Positions 1 to 15,498 of a stretch of DNA of 64,000 nt are shown here, piece after piece. The DNA is taken from assembly GCA_024699855.1 (NCBI GenBank), contig JAMPIQ010000003.1, forward strand, positions 9,610,001 through 9,674,000, written 5' to 3'. How positions within the stretch are numbered: the stretch's first letter is position 1; each line of letters starts with the position of its first letter. The translations under genes were made by a program, and so were the position numbers. The notes under the pieces were generated by a model. That model did no database searches. It worked only from the letters and a program-made list of their open reading frames with translations, and had not been told where the DNA came from. The stretch comes from Aphelenchoides besseyi. Taxonomy: Eukaryota; Nematoda; Chromadorea; Rhabditida; Aphelenchoididae.

Positions 1-69
1 CGGATATTTTTCTTTTCTGAAATTCCAGGTAGACGTTCAGTTGCATTCAACATCTAAATCTCAATTCAG

Positions 70-667
70 AAGCTCAAACATACGACCTGGGAAGTCTGAA
101 GGAGCGAAAAGAACTTCGCAGTCGATTGAAATGCAAAAGTTTTCGTTGGTATTTGGATAACATCTACACAGAATCATCGTTTCCAAGTTGCTATCAATTT
201 CTAGGACAACTCCAATCGATTTCATTGAATCGCTGTTTGCAGCGCCTTTCAAACTCGGAGCTCAAAGTTCAAATGTCGATTTGCAGTCGAATGGATTCGA
301 AACAAGTGAACGAAGTTGAATGCTTTTGTTGAACTGTTTTCAGAACTGGGTTCTGACTTCTGATGGCGAAATACGACAAAATGAAAACTGTTTGTCCGTT
401 GTACGTAACACACTCGCCATTTGGACCTACTCCATTGATGTAAACAAATGTCTGAATCAAATTGGCCTTGAGCACAAGTTCGCTTACAACAAGGAGGTTT
501 GTTCGGTAATTGCACTTAACTTCATGCTCGTTTAGACCAAACAATTGCGAAGCAAATACGCAGATCAATGCTTGCAGACATCACATTCGGTTAAATTGGT
601 CGATTGCATGGAAACGATTAACGATAGTTCGACTCATTGGAGTTTACAAAATTTAACTATAAATTAA
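70..667 (+). CDS. Polypeptide N-acetylgalactosaminyltransferase, C-terminal part
   Basis: This is the 3' end of a Golgi enzyme that starts mucin-type O-glycosylation by moving GalNAc from UDP-GalNAc to Ser/Thr. The 5' part lies left of the window. Three exons are visible (about 70-305, 344-496, 536-667) with 38-39 base introns. The first carries the catalytic-domain tail, including CKSFRWYLDNIY, which matches the conserved CKSFKWYLENVYP block of GALNTs. The next two form the ricin-B lectin domain: QNW, then DGEIRQNENCLSV, ending with HWSLQNLTIN and a TAA. The first acceptor is uncertain (AG at 39-40 or 68-69). The family call is firm; the paralog is not determinable. Confidence 0.85.
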
Positions 668-677
668 TTGTTTATGT

Positions 678-683
678 AATAAA
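678..683 (+). terminator. Polyadenylation signal of the GalNAc-transferase
   Basis: AATAAA lies 11 bases after the stop codon. The convergent minus-strand receptor gene ends at 728, so the two 3' ends nearly meet. Confidence 0.6.
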
Positions 684-727
684 TTATTCTGTTCTTATAA
701 ACCAAGCTATTTGGGTCTTTTGGGTCT

Positions 728-2715
728 CTATTGCGACTTCTTGAACAAAACATCTTCAGCTGCATTTCCTGATTCCGGGTTCTTGTCCGTAGCCCAGTTG
801 TAGAGGTCTTGAGCGGAAGTTGGCTCGGGACCGGCCGGAGGTTCTTCGGATTGAACTGCTGGTTGAGTTGGTGCTTGAACTATGGGGACCACCGGCGCTT
901 GTACGGACACAACAGACTTTTGAACAGGCAAAGGAGGTGGCAATTTCACTGGTGAAAGCGGAATATTTGCCGGTGGTAATGTTCCGTTCGCCGCAGCTGC
1001 AAGAGCTTCCTAAGGAGCTCAGCAATTGAGTAAACAGTTCAATCCCTTACCTTATGTCTCATCGCTAACAAACGATTCTTTGGCGTTTTAGGTCGTCGAC
1101 GTTCGATGGGTTTCGGACATGGCTTATAGAAACAACAATGACATTTTGCGTACATGCTTTCAGCTGTCTTTTGATAGCAATAGGTATGGCAAACAAATAA
1201 GAAAGGTCCGAAGATCACACAAACACCCAAATAAACACCGAATAACCACATTCTTTGCATTGCCACAGCGAAAAGACACGTAAAATAACACAGAAGAAAC
1301 CAGTAGACTTTTAATGGTGAAGCCCGAACAGTCTTCCTAACTTCGTTCTAGTATTTGAATTGGACGTTAACTCACTTAGCCCAAAACAACTGCACAAGAT
1401 CAACGTTCTTTCGAGACATCTTACACGAAATCACGGCCGTTTGATTCATGATCAACATTCCAACCGTAAGTACAGCGGCAGTAATCGTATAAGCCCAATA
1501 ACGTTTGTCGTAGATATCACAAAAACATCTAAAATAACTCGATTCCAACATTCAAATTCTCAACTCACTGAACTCCATTGGTTTCGAATTCCGAACGAAG
1601 TGCAAAATACACAACAACCGTAACACAACCTCCCAAGAAAAACGGCCAAAAGTAGTAGGTGGCGGCCGGAAATCGACCATTACGTGAACTTCCACCACGA
1701 ATCAAACTACAAAACTCAGTTGTTAGATACCACGAACTTGTCAAACCTTAGCGCAATTGCCACCTGCATTATTGAAAGTGAAATGACAAAGATCATGAAA
1801 GCGTATAGAATTACAGATGTAACCTCACATAATTTCTATAAAACCGATCACTAAACATTCCGTTTTTGATACATACCGTTGGAGTTGGTTTCATAACAAA
1901 AAAGCCCAAGAAAACAAAAAGAACAATGAAACCAAACTCCTGAAGCAGATCCAACATACGGTAGTGACCAAAAATTCTCAAAAGCAAACTTCATTAATTG
2001 AGCAATTATATTGCAACAAACCCATTACACAAGTTAATTAACGTTGTCAACAACGTCCATACGATAACCCAACCGGAACCAACGTATAACAAGATCTTGG
2101 CAGTTCGCTTATTCTTACGATTGAAACTGATGACTTTGCAGAAATCGAATTCAATTGTATCGGCATCACCTTTCAATTCACAGTTAATTAGCCGACCTTC
2201 TGCAAACTTACGAGTGCTCGTTGGAACAAATGTCGTTGTTAATCGAGTGCTCGAAAATGCTGTGGTTGTGTTCCATGTTCCCGTATACGTTAACGTGCTT
2301 CTGAACACACTTTCCAAGCCAATTCAAGAGCAAAACTAACCCTGTGAAATTCGATATTGTTGTCGATTCGGTAATATTTCTTGTAGAGTTGAAGTTAACG
2401 GTCGTTGACGTGTTTAATCTATCGGTCAAATTCACGGAAGTGATTGTCGGAATCGTAGGTTCTGTACTATTAGATTGTCTTGTAGTGTTCGATAATCGCG
2501 CTAACAATTCAATTTATTCGCTTATTAACTTTCAACTCACTGGTTTCGGTAGATGCATTGCGTGCAATTGTGGATCGAAACGTTGTGGTCGCTTGAGTTC
2601 TCATCGTTGTGATCGAATGGACAGTGGAAGACATCATGGAGTTTGTCGTAGATGTGGAACTACAAAACTCATAAACAAAACAAACAATCCACAGATAAAC
2701 TTTTAATAGACGCAT
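728..2715 (-). CDS. Seven-transmembrane receptor, adhesion-GPCR-like, with Ser/Thr/Asn-rich ectodomain
   Basis: Spliced by hand, the minus strand gives roughly 500 residues from ATG at 2715. A signal peptide (MRLLKVYLWIVCFVYEF) is followed by about 110 residues rich in Thr, Ser and Asn with many N-x-S/T sites, then a Cys-bearing segment (INCELKGD...FDFCKV). Seven hydrophobic segments follow: ILLYVGSGWVIVWTLLTTLI, GFIVLFVFLGFFVM, VILYAFMIFVISLSIM, FFLGGCVTVVVYFAL, YTITAAVLTVGMLIM, WFLLCYFTCLFAVAM and VYLGVCVIFGPFLFVCH. The last resembles the GxFIFxxH end of TM7 in class B2 receptors. A Cys-rich, then Pro-rich cytoplasmic tail ends in a TAA-type stop near 728. No GPS autoproteolysis site is visible. 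Introns are 38-53 bases. The topology is seen; the adhesion-GPCR relationship is inferred from TM6-7 only. Confidence 0.65.
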
Positions 2716-2968
2716 AACGTTCAGTTAAGACAATTTTCGTTAAAACCAACGTAGTAGACAAAACCTTTTCACAACCAACTTTCTCGTTCCTAAGAAACCA
2801 TAGGGAACGCTAACGTCTTTTCGTTTCTTAAGGGAATTCAAAAATTCAAAGCCTTTCTTTCAAATTTCTTTCACCCGACCATTAGAATTCAAGAGTGTTT
2901 ATTCTGATGCACAAAAGAAACGAGCTAATCGAAACCGTTAATTCACCTAATCGTCAATGATTCGATAT

Positions 2969-3470
2969 CTACAAACTGAACACCAATTCGAAGGCTCGAG
3001 TCAATCCAACGTCATTGTAGTTGAAGGAAACAAGAGCGGCAAGCAAAAACGCGGTAACGACGTACGATAACGGATAAGCGATTCTGGCCGCCGTTTCGCC
3101 GATAACCAACGGACGAGCGTAGTCGGAGATTACGGCATGTGCACCACTGAAATGACAACTAACAGGAAGAGGAATTGCGAACTTACAAATGAGCGTTGGC
3201 GACAATAGCGGCCGTCAAAAGCCAATCCATCGCTGTGCCGTGAACAAAGTACGAGAGCGGTAACAATGGAAGAGTGGCAACGAAGACTTGGCGTTCAAAC
3301 TTGAAGTATCGAGCGTAGTAGAGATTTGGTTTCGGTTGTTCGACTTGAGCAGAGGTTGGCGGATTTGTAAGACAACGAATCGCTGGAGCGAACGGCGCTG
3401 ATGATCGAACAGCAACGTTCAATGTGCTCGAACGTAGAACGCAGTTGACCGTTAATGGTAGACGTTGCAT
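2969..3470 (-). CDS. SDHD: Succinate dehydrogenase cytochrome b small subunit (CybS)
   Basis: Membrane anchor of respiratory complex II, which passes electrons from succinate to ubiquinone in the inner mitochondrial membrane. Exons 3187-3470 and 2969-3146 join to 153 residues. The first ~50 residues form a basic, Ser-rich mitochondrial presequence. Three membrane segments follow. The junction reads NAHFGAHAVISDYARP, matching the family's H-x-G-x-x-x-x-x-DY motif (heme-ligand His and quinone-site Asp-Tyr). ATG 3470 is chosen rather than the upstream in-frame ATG at 3500 because MQRLPLTVNCVLRSS begins the presequence. Length agrees with family members (about 150-160). Confidence 0.85.
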
Positions 3471-3859
3471 TTTGCTGCAAATAATCAAAATTATGAACAA
3501 GTCAATAGATCGAAACGCACTTATTCTCGCACTAACTCAATTCACGTATTCAACCGAAAAACGTTGGCCATCAGCAAGCAACCAAAAATCATGATTCACA
3601 AAATGTCGACCATTGATTTTTGCGTCGCACACTCACTGGTTGTGCTACAGCTCAGGATTCTGTTCACTGTTGTGATTGAAATGTTTTTAGAGACAGCAAG
3701 TCTATTCAATTATAACACCTTATTTAACAACAACATGAGTATTTATTGCAAAGTTAAGAGTTTAGAATCGAAGGTAAGCCAAGAAGTTATTTAAGAATAA
3801 AACCGTAAAATTCGAACAATTTTAAGGTATAAACGCTTTAAGATCAATATCGAGTTCAA

Positions 3860-4407
3860 TCATATTCGGGGACTACACAAGTCGGGTGTCCATTCGTACA
3901 GTAGTTGCAATCGCAAAATGTTGGAAAATGGGTTCTAAAATCGTTTTCTCAATTCAATTCAACGATCTTGAGTTAACTTACGGAGTACGCGAATCCAAAC
4001 AAACCTTCCATTTTGGCACACGTTTGTCCAACATGATCTGTGCGGTACGCATCGAGTCTGAAATGTCGAATATCAATCATTTGCAAAGCACAAAACGTTT
4101 TCTTCCAAATCAACTCACTATACTTCTCCACACTTATTTTTGCTTTCAAACCCACAAAATTAGCTCCGAATAACCGGGAATACGCGATGGAGACCCCGAA
4201 AAAGCACAACAACAATGAGAACCCAATGATACCGGAGGTATTCAAAAATTGTCGTTCAATTAAAATAAAAGTTGTTAAACTGATAATCCAAAGTAGAAAG
4301 TATTTTTTAGTGTGGCCGAAATTATTTGTTTGATGTTGAAGTCGCCGCTGTTCATCATCTGGAATTACAAAGAGTTTAGACAGTGAATTCGATTTTCGCA
4401 AAAACAT
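3860..4407 (-). CDS. Unrecognised protein with two membrane segments
   Basis: ATG 4407 opens a reading frame with two hydrophobic helices, FLLWIISLTTFILIE and IIGFSLLLCFFGVSIAY, separated by a short loop. A 90-residue soluble part follows and, after an intron with donor near 3972, a final exon ends SPRI and a stop at 3860. I do not recognise the family. An alternative model exists: an intron at about 4353-4405 (gtgaatg...attccag) keeps the same frame and would join these helices to the gene on the right, making one long protein with a C-terminal membrane anchor. The sequence alone does not decide between them. Confidence 0.45.
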
Positions 4408-4612
4408 TCACAGATGTAAAAGCGGCGACTGCAACGAACCCTCGGGCACAGTTCAAAATGTCTGCTCGACACTAAAGCAGTTAATCTTCGAACGATAAGA
4501 CAGTAATTTGTGAAGCCCTAACTTTTGCTATTCAATCACAAACAGCCTGTTGTTAGCAGAAGCTCAAACTTAATTTTGAATGACCAACAACAAATCGGGT
4601 AAGAGAACTTAC

Positions 4613-7600
4613 GTTGCTCAGTGGATTGTGCACGAATCTCGAAGATCATCGACCAACAATTGGCTTGACGAACGATGTCTTCATCGGCCAACATGATTGG
4701 TTGTCCGTTGTAGTCCAAAAGAATACCGCTGTGACGAGCGACGTCTTGAATCAACGAAATACTTTCGCAGGCAAGCAAACGATACAAATTGGAAGTCAAA
4801 CCGCGTGGTAGATGCCACAAACAAATGTCGCGAATCTCTTCGCGAACAAAGAAACTACCGTCACGATAGACAATCAAACCCAAATCGACGCATTCAATGA
4901 TCGACATAACCGATGTACGACGTCCAAAGTAGAAATCGTCTTTGTCTTCTGACAAAATCTGAAAACACTAACAGTTTTAATGAGAATCAAAGAAGAGATT
5001 TACGTGATCAACAGTAGCCAACTCGTCAGCAGTCATTCCTTGCGGATACAAATAGTCAATCTCTTGCAACGTGTGAATCAACGGTCCCAAGCTCTCATTT
5101 TCGGCCGCCAACTCTTGCAAAAACTCGGGAATCGGATCGTAGAGTTCCGGTTTGATGTTTCTGAAATTTTTTTGATAGATCGTCTGGAAATGAATCCTTA
5201 CTGGAGATGTCCGTAGTTTTGAGCGCGATAGATTCGCACTTCACCGCAATTCGTGATGGAGCCCTGACTAACGTGATAGAACAACTTCTGTTTGTTGAGC
5301 TGAAAACAAAACGTCCAAACGTTCAAACGTTTTCAACTCACGCTAATGTCTTGTGTTTGATTCGCGATCGAATAGTCGGGTTGAGTTCGACGAGTTGTCT
5401 GAAAAAGATGGAGGTTAATGTTCATCTCAAAGATTCGTTTTTGTTGATAGTTTCAAAGTAATTGCCCTTGTAGATTTTAGGACTTTGAAGTCCAAATTAA
5501 GCTTCATGTAAAACTTACAGTTATTCGATTGTCGTGGCGATTGCGCTCGTCGGCAGCAACATGTTCGTCCATTGGTTCAGTAACGGTTGACGAAATTCGC
5601 TGACGCAGAGCCGAGTTTTGGCCCGTAGAAACGGTGTCGGTGAGTATGTTATCACTCGATGTTTGGCTTTGAGTGTTCGCCGCAACACGAGTTTTGTTGA
5701 TCGACTTCAATTCGGGCGATGGTACAGCAGTCTCGACATGCGCATGAATGGCCTGTGGACGGTTGATGTTCGTTGGCGGTGTTCGTCGAAAAGCTTGGGG
5801 CTCATTCAAGTCGATCACCGTTCCCGAATCCACTGAATGCGGCGCTTCATTGGTCATCGGCGCGAGTGGAGTCAAGTCGATAATCTCGGTGGAAGTGTTT
5901 GCATCAACAACATCGTACGCTGGTTGTTCCAATGATTCTTGTTCATCGTGCATTGCTCGATCTTGAGCCTCCATGATCGCAGCAAACGTTCCCGATTGTT
6001 CAACCGCATTCTGTAAGATTGCAAGGTTTCAATGAGCTACAAGATTGAATGATTCACCTCATTGTCTTGATCCGTCCAGTGGTCCTTCTTTTTGTCCTGA
6101 AAACGAGGAAACTTGAGCACAATAAAACATGAAAGATTGTAAGTTTTCTCGAAAGCAAAACACAAATTGCCCGAAGCGTTAGTTCCATGAAATTCGTTCA
6201 ATCATCCGCAAAATCGAGCAAACTAAACTGCCGTTTATTTTAGAGTGCGTAACAAGTTCAACAACAGCGAGAAGATGGCAAAGAGGCGAATGAGATTTTT
6301 CGAAGGAAAAGTCGAGAGAAGCAATTTTGAGACCTTAAAGGCATCTGAACAAAAGACATGAAAGTTGAAGTGCAAAAGGCAACAGGGTCTTGGCAACTTT
6401 GGAAGCAATCAGATCATGGAAACAGAAACGAGTTTCCTTTCAACTGTTCAAATATCGAGTCTCTTACAAGACTAGCGGACCCATTTGTTCGGTTTTGATC
6501 GTCGTTTCCGTTGCTGTATGGATCACAACACTCTTCGTCCGACACCAACTCGGACAAATCGCCGTAGTTTTCACGCAGCGCAATGGGATGAAAAACGTTC
6601 TTAAAAGAGAAAATGTGATTTTGGACTGAAGAAACAGATGAGTTAGATGCGAAAAATTGTCAAGATATAACGATCTCCGTTGGAGCCCAAGTTTACGAAA
6701 CCAGTTCTCTTCGACCTCCGAACTTACCATCAAACCGTAGTCCTCCATTTGCTGCGCGAACTTCGCCTGACGATTGTTGAGAGCTCGTTCCGCGTTTTCA
6801 TCGTTTGCGTCGTAGTAGACCGCTTGGTCCTTGGTGGTCAAACGCTCAAAATGAGAGCTCAACGCACTGAAGTCCGCGAATGGCTAAATGGAACGAATTA
6901 ATGGAGAGCAACAACAAATCACTTACTTCGACTGGTGGCGGAATCGACGGCGTTCGAGAAGATGAATTCGACGGCGGATAATCGACCGTGTAGTTGTTGG
7001 CAAACGAATGAGTGTACTGAGAGCGGGTATCCGAACGTTCACCAGTGACTGGCGCGTGGATTTTGCTGAACCTGAAATCAATCAAAAGGAAGATATAGTG
7101 CTCGAAGTTCCTACCCTGGAGGCGGAGTGAAACCGCTGTGGCGCTCAACATCGGTAGCTCGTCCCGAACCGACAGGACCAAACTGAGATCCATGTTGTGG
7201 CGGAGACTTCGTGGATCTGCGACTTAAATCGGCAGATTGTTGTTGCTCCAATGAAGATTTCGGTTGAGAAGATGACAACGAAGAGACCTCTGACGATAGA
7301 CTCTTTTGATAAGCTGAAAATAGAGCATATAATCTCGCAATTCATCGTTTCAAACTCTTATTCGTAGTCGTTTCGATGGCCGGCGTATTGTGAGGCGATG
7401 GCACTGCGGCAATCGCCGGAGGTCCATCGCTGCGAATCAAGTCGACGCGAACGAACGTTGGTTTGACTTTGTCGGGTATGTAGTGGTACTGATCTGGAAA
7501 TTCATTGGCAATGAAGGTCGCCAAGTTTGTTCCTAAACGTTGCAGCTTGTCCTAAAGCTCAAGTTGAGTGATCGAATGTCGTTTTGAACTCACCGCCAAC

Positions 7601-7888
7601 GGTTTCTCATCCTCGTCCAAGTCGCGATTGTACACGCGATGGATGTCCTCTTCAGCGACGATGAATGTCGTTAGTTCCGTTTTAAGAAAGTGGCTGAGTT
7701 CAGCCTTCAGCTGAAATTCAAGTGATTAGAAGCTAAACACCCAATTTTTTCCCTCGTTTCCCAGACTCAAAGTTCCTACTCTTTTGTATCCCGTTTCTTC
7801 ATAAGTCGAAGAGACTATCTGCTAATCCCCAGATCTTTGTTCCAACCATATCCGAACTTACACTCGCAGTCTTCTTGGCTATTTGCAT
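4613..7888 (-). CDS. Large unrecognised multi-exon protein with conserved-looking ends
   Basis: About ten to thirteen exons with introns of about 40-180 bases can be joined in frame on the minus strand. ATG 7888 starts MQIAKKTAS, then a charged N-terminal block (LSHFLKTELTTFIVAEED ... DEDEKPLADKLQRLGTN ... YHYIPDKVKPTFVRVDL) without low complexity. A long Ser/Pro/Gln-rich linker follows, then HFERLTTKDQAVYYDANDEN and an acidic segment. The C-terminal block (PLIHTLQEIDYLYPQGMTAD ... TSVMSIIECVDLGLIVYRDG ... EIRDICLWHLPRGL) is compatible with a winged-helix fold. I cannot name it. The last exon is unclear because a good donor at 4612 leads either to a short tail or into the two-helix gene to the left. 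Confidence 0.5.
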
Positions 7889-8240
7889 TTCGACGGTACC
7901 GTTCGATTGACTGTTGGATCTTAACAGCAATTCACGAGTCTTCGAGTTTCAATGACAATCCTGCAAAAACGTTCAGTGATTTTAATCTCAACATAAACTG
8001 CCCATTTGGCCACGTTAAAAACCTCAAAAGTCGGTAATCAGAAGCATAAGAAACATGGCTCAAAAACGATTTGCGAGGTCACAAACCGCAAAGCCAATCC
8101 ATAGAAGTGAATCAAATTCGGGCGCATGTCTTTAGTTGCCGCAGTTTGCATTTGTTTTAGGATCGAAATGATTCGAACGCGAATTTTCTCGCCACTTTTT
8201 TATCCATTCAGTCAACAGATTCTCGACGTTTCTATTCGAA

Positions 8241-9930
8241 ATGCCCACGGAACTTCCAGCACCGAAACGACCGCCGATGTCTGATGAGGAGCGAGCGGAA
8301 TTGGCCAAGAAGTTGGACGACGATCTGGAGAACTTCATGGAGGCATTGGCCGAGAAAAATGTGAGTTCAACTTCAATGTTTCCTCGTCATTCTCCTACTT
8401 CAGAAATCCGACAGAAATCAGAAGCCTCGCGAGCCGTTCGACTTCGACAAATGGAGCGAAAGTTTGGATCAACATCCCGCCTTTATGACCGATCTGAAAG
8501 CCAACCAAAACGGCGAGTATTCGGAGCATATTCAGGCGTTACAGGTAAGTAAACGATTTTCTTAATGTTTGAAGTATCACTTTAAGGCCATGAAATACGA
8601 CAATTCTGAAGAGGACGCACAGGAAACGGCAGAGGACGCGAAAGTCGAAGGCAACAAATATTTCCAACTGAAGAAATTTCGTTGGGCTCGAGACGCCTAC
8701 ACCAACGGTGAGTTCGCTTTTCTTCTTGTTTTCATTTGTCTGTTAACTTTAGGAATCAAAGCCAAGTGTCCGGACCGGGAGTTAAATTCTGTTCTGTACG
8801 CCAATCGTGCAGCTGCCGAGAGACATTTGGGAAATCTGATCAGTGCCGTTCGAGATTGTTTGTTCGCCCACAAATTCAACTCCTCGAATTCGAAAGCCAT
8901 TCTACGTGGAGCGGAATGTTTGTTGGAGTTGGGCTACGCGAGTCGATGTGTTGCGTGGATTGACAAGTGCAGAAAACAGCTTCCAATACCCGATGACAAC
9001 TCGGAAGTCGAAAGAGAGAAACTGCAGACATTGAAGCGAGAGCTCGATTCCCTACGATGCAAAGCCGAAGCCAAACGAGCAGCCGAAGAAAGAGATGAGA
9101 GACGAAGAAAAGCTGAGGTTCAATTCTGACAAGGAATCTCATTTGTTGTCATGTTTAGGAGCGTCGTCTTGAACAAGAAAAACGACGTTTGTTGTCCGCA
9201 TTTCAAGAACGAAATCTTCGATTCCACCCGCCCATTGACTTGAAGTCGCCGGAAGAGTTCGATTTGGCCGATGTTTGTATTCGATCTCCGTATACGAATG
9301 TAGGATTTTTATTTAAGAAAAGTCGAGAATAAAGCTGAACTTTTAGGAAATTCTTCAAGAACGAGTTTATGTCAATCCAAGCGATCCGAACGAACTCGTT
9401 TGGCCGCTACTTCTCCAATATGTTGGAATGGGACAGACGGACATGATCAAAGATTGTGGCGAGAGTGTGAGTCTCGGCGAACTAGTTGCTCCCGTTTTTG
9501 CCAAACCGGCACCATGGGACACCTTAGAGTTCGATTATCGTCTGTAAGTCATTTGGCTAGGTAACCATATCATTGAGTTTTCGCAACAGCGTCTTTTGAT
9601 AACCGGCTCTTTTATTGAATGTCATAAAAAATCGGTCGTCTTTGATCACAAAACGTTTTTACACTCACGCTGTTTCAGTGACAACATTCGTTTTTTTCTG
9701 CCGCTTGATGTTTTCGACGATCGCCAAGTCGAAGAAGTGACGTTGAAACAAACGCTGCGCGAAATTCTGTCGACCATCGAACATACGATCGTTCACGGGT
9801 TACCGATCGTTCAGGTGCGTTTGCGAACTTGAAGGTCTTTGGACGAACCGTTTGATTTCAGGTGTACACGAAGAAGAAGGCCGAAGCGGAGTTGGAGAGG
9901 TTGACATTCAAACGGTTTCGTTTGCGTTAA
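8241..9930 (+). CDS. TTC4: Tetratricopeptide repeat protein 4 (Hsp90/Hsp70 co-chaperone, CNS1 family)
   Basis: TPR co-chaperone that binds the C-terminal EEVD tails of Hsp90 and Hsp70. Eight exons (8241-8360, 8404-8544, 8587-8707, 8753-9117, 9159-9299, 9347-9543, 9679-9814, 9862-9930) join in frame to 429 residues. The N-terminus has the family block HPAFMTDL. Three TPR-like repeats start at AKVEGNKYFQLKKFRWARDA, then LNSVLYANRAAAERHLGN, then KAILRGAECLLELG; the order and the NRAAA and RGA signatures match human TTC4. A charged coiled coil of Glu/Arg/Lys follows. The C-terminal domain carries WDTLEFDYR and ends with a basic FKRFRLR. The sixth intron (135 bases) is longer than the others. Confidence 0.85.
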
Positions 9931-9981
9931 ACTCGAAGGTCGATTGTTGAATGGGGTCGTTGTTTTTGATTGCTGTTTGTT

Positions 9982-9987
9982 AATAAA
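9982..9987 (+). terminator. Polyadenylation signal of TTC4
   Basis: AATAAA 51 bases after the TTC4 stop codon. Confidence 0.55.
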
Positions 9988-10551
9988 TTTCTAGCCTTTC
10001 ATTCATTTCTTGGCAACACACTTGTTTCTATTCAAATCCAAAAGCCCTGTTTTTTGGTTATCTTTCCGACGGCAATCTTCTCCCGACTATCTTCTATTTG
10101 ATCACATGGATGTCGTGGCGTGTAGATTGGCCTGAAATTGCGTCATGCACACGAACTGAGTGCTCAACGAGTGTCCGAAGCTGTTTGCTCACCGCGTGTT
10201 CTGTCAACTAGTGGTCAACTATCTGCGTTTTAAAATATCAATTTCTTTTCTCCCAACTGAAAACATTTGATTCTTCGAACAACCAAAAAACTCGAATCAT
10301 TTGCGGAACACTTCAATTTTATCTCTTGATTTTAATCTCCTGTCATTCTCTCGTTGATCTTCTGATTTGAGTCCACGCGTTTTTCGTGCACTTTACATAC
10401 GATTTGAATTTTCGATAACCTATTTAAACCGAAGTCTCATGTCATTCGCGTATTCGAAGTCGTGTGCTCAGTTCATGTCTCCAACCTCATTCTCTTAACT
10501 TTCAGGGTTCCATTTAACTGTCCGGTTAACTTCGAAGCTTCTGAATTCGAA
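9988..10551. other. Intergenic region upstream of AHCY
   Basis: No coding frame is supported. A splice-acceptor-like ctttcag lies about 45 bases before the AHCY start codon, fitting a 5'UTR intron or a trans-splice site. Confidence 0.4.
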
Positions 10552-12046
<1,495 letters not shown>

Positions 12047-12167
12047 AGTCTGTTGATTAGTCGTAGTTTCTATTTCGACTTTGCTCCCATTTACAATCCA
12101 AGAGTATTTATCCTCTTTGTTAATGCCTGTTTGTAGTTTCGATTGATTGAGATGAGTGTCGGAATCG

Positions 12168-12173
12168 AATAAA
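12168..12173 (+). terminator. Polyadenylation signal of AHCY
   Basis: AATAAA about 120 bases after the AHCY stop. Confidence 0.6.
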
Positions 12174-14746
<2,573 letters not shown>

Positions 14747-14761
14747 TAAAAAACCCATCAG

Positions 14762-14767
14762 AATAAA
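14762..14767 (+). terminator. Polyadenylation signal of actin
   Basis: AATAAA about 65 bases after the actin stop; a second candidate lies near 14830. Confidence 0.55.
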
Positions 14768-15069
14768 TTTGGGCCATTCCTGTATGTTAAAGATCTTTTC
14801 GACACACTTTGTTGTTGTCTTTGTTCAAAAAATAAAATCGTTTTAACCTCAAAGGTTGTGTGATTTTTATACCAGTTCTTACTTTGTTTGAACGTTTAAA
14901 CGACATCCTGCTTTACAGCAAAAATGCAAGATATTCTGATAAAAGACTACGATATATCGTACTTGGTGTTCTAATTTCCATCATTTAACCACTTACTATC
15001 AGGTATTAGCAATTGGTATACTCAAAAATTGCTATTCTTAAGATTCCACTGATCATTTCGACAGAAACT

Positions 15070-15496
15070 TTATTGCGAATTGAGAAAGAAACAATGACTT
15101 GAGATGCACTTTTCCTCTTTAACTTCCAATAATTCATTTTCAACTCGATAGACTATTGCTTCAATGATACCGATTATACGCTTGGCAAGTGGAGTCGAAG
15201 AACACACCACAAGAATCAACGAAGATGCCGTTTCCACCTCAACTTCCCATCCGGCGGTATTATTCGCCTGTCAAAATGTTTTAAAGTGATTCTCAACAAA
15301 CTCACGCATCCGCTCAAATTGCGGATCGTCAATCGACTTGATCCATTTTGAAACAACTGTATGGTGTACGTAGGATTCTCGGTTTGGGCCGCAAAATAAC
15401 GTCGATTTACATTGTTTCGATAAATCGCAAAGCCCTTAGACTCTATTCGAACAACTAATAACGCCTCTTCATTGTAGCCGTTTGTTAATTTCAAAC
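15070..15496 (-). pseudogene. 3' remnant of an unrecognised gene, cut off by a mariner element
   Basis: On the minus strand two exons can be joined with a 39-base intron (gtgagtttg...gacag). The first reads NEEALLVVRIESKGFAIYRN and continues to SRLTIRNLSGC; the second reads AGWEVEVETASSLILVVCSS and ends at a stop at 15070. The residue pattern (alternating hydrophobic strands ending in a helix) looks like a real beta-rich C-terminal domain, but I cannot name it. Directly upstream of the open frame sits the mariner element, and beyond that a dispersed repeat. No upstream exon is visible, so this is probably a truncated gene, though a distant 5' exon cannot be excluded. Confidence 0.5.
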
Positions 15497-15498
15497 TA

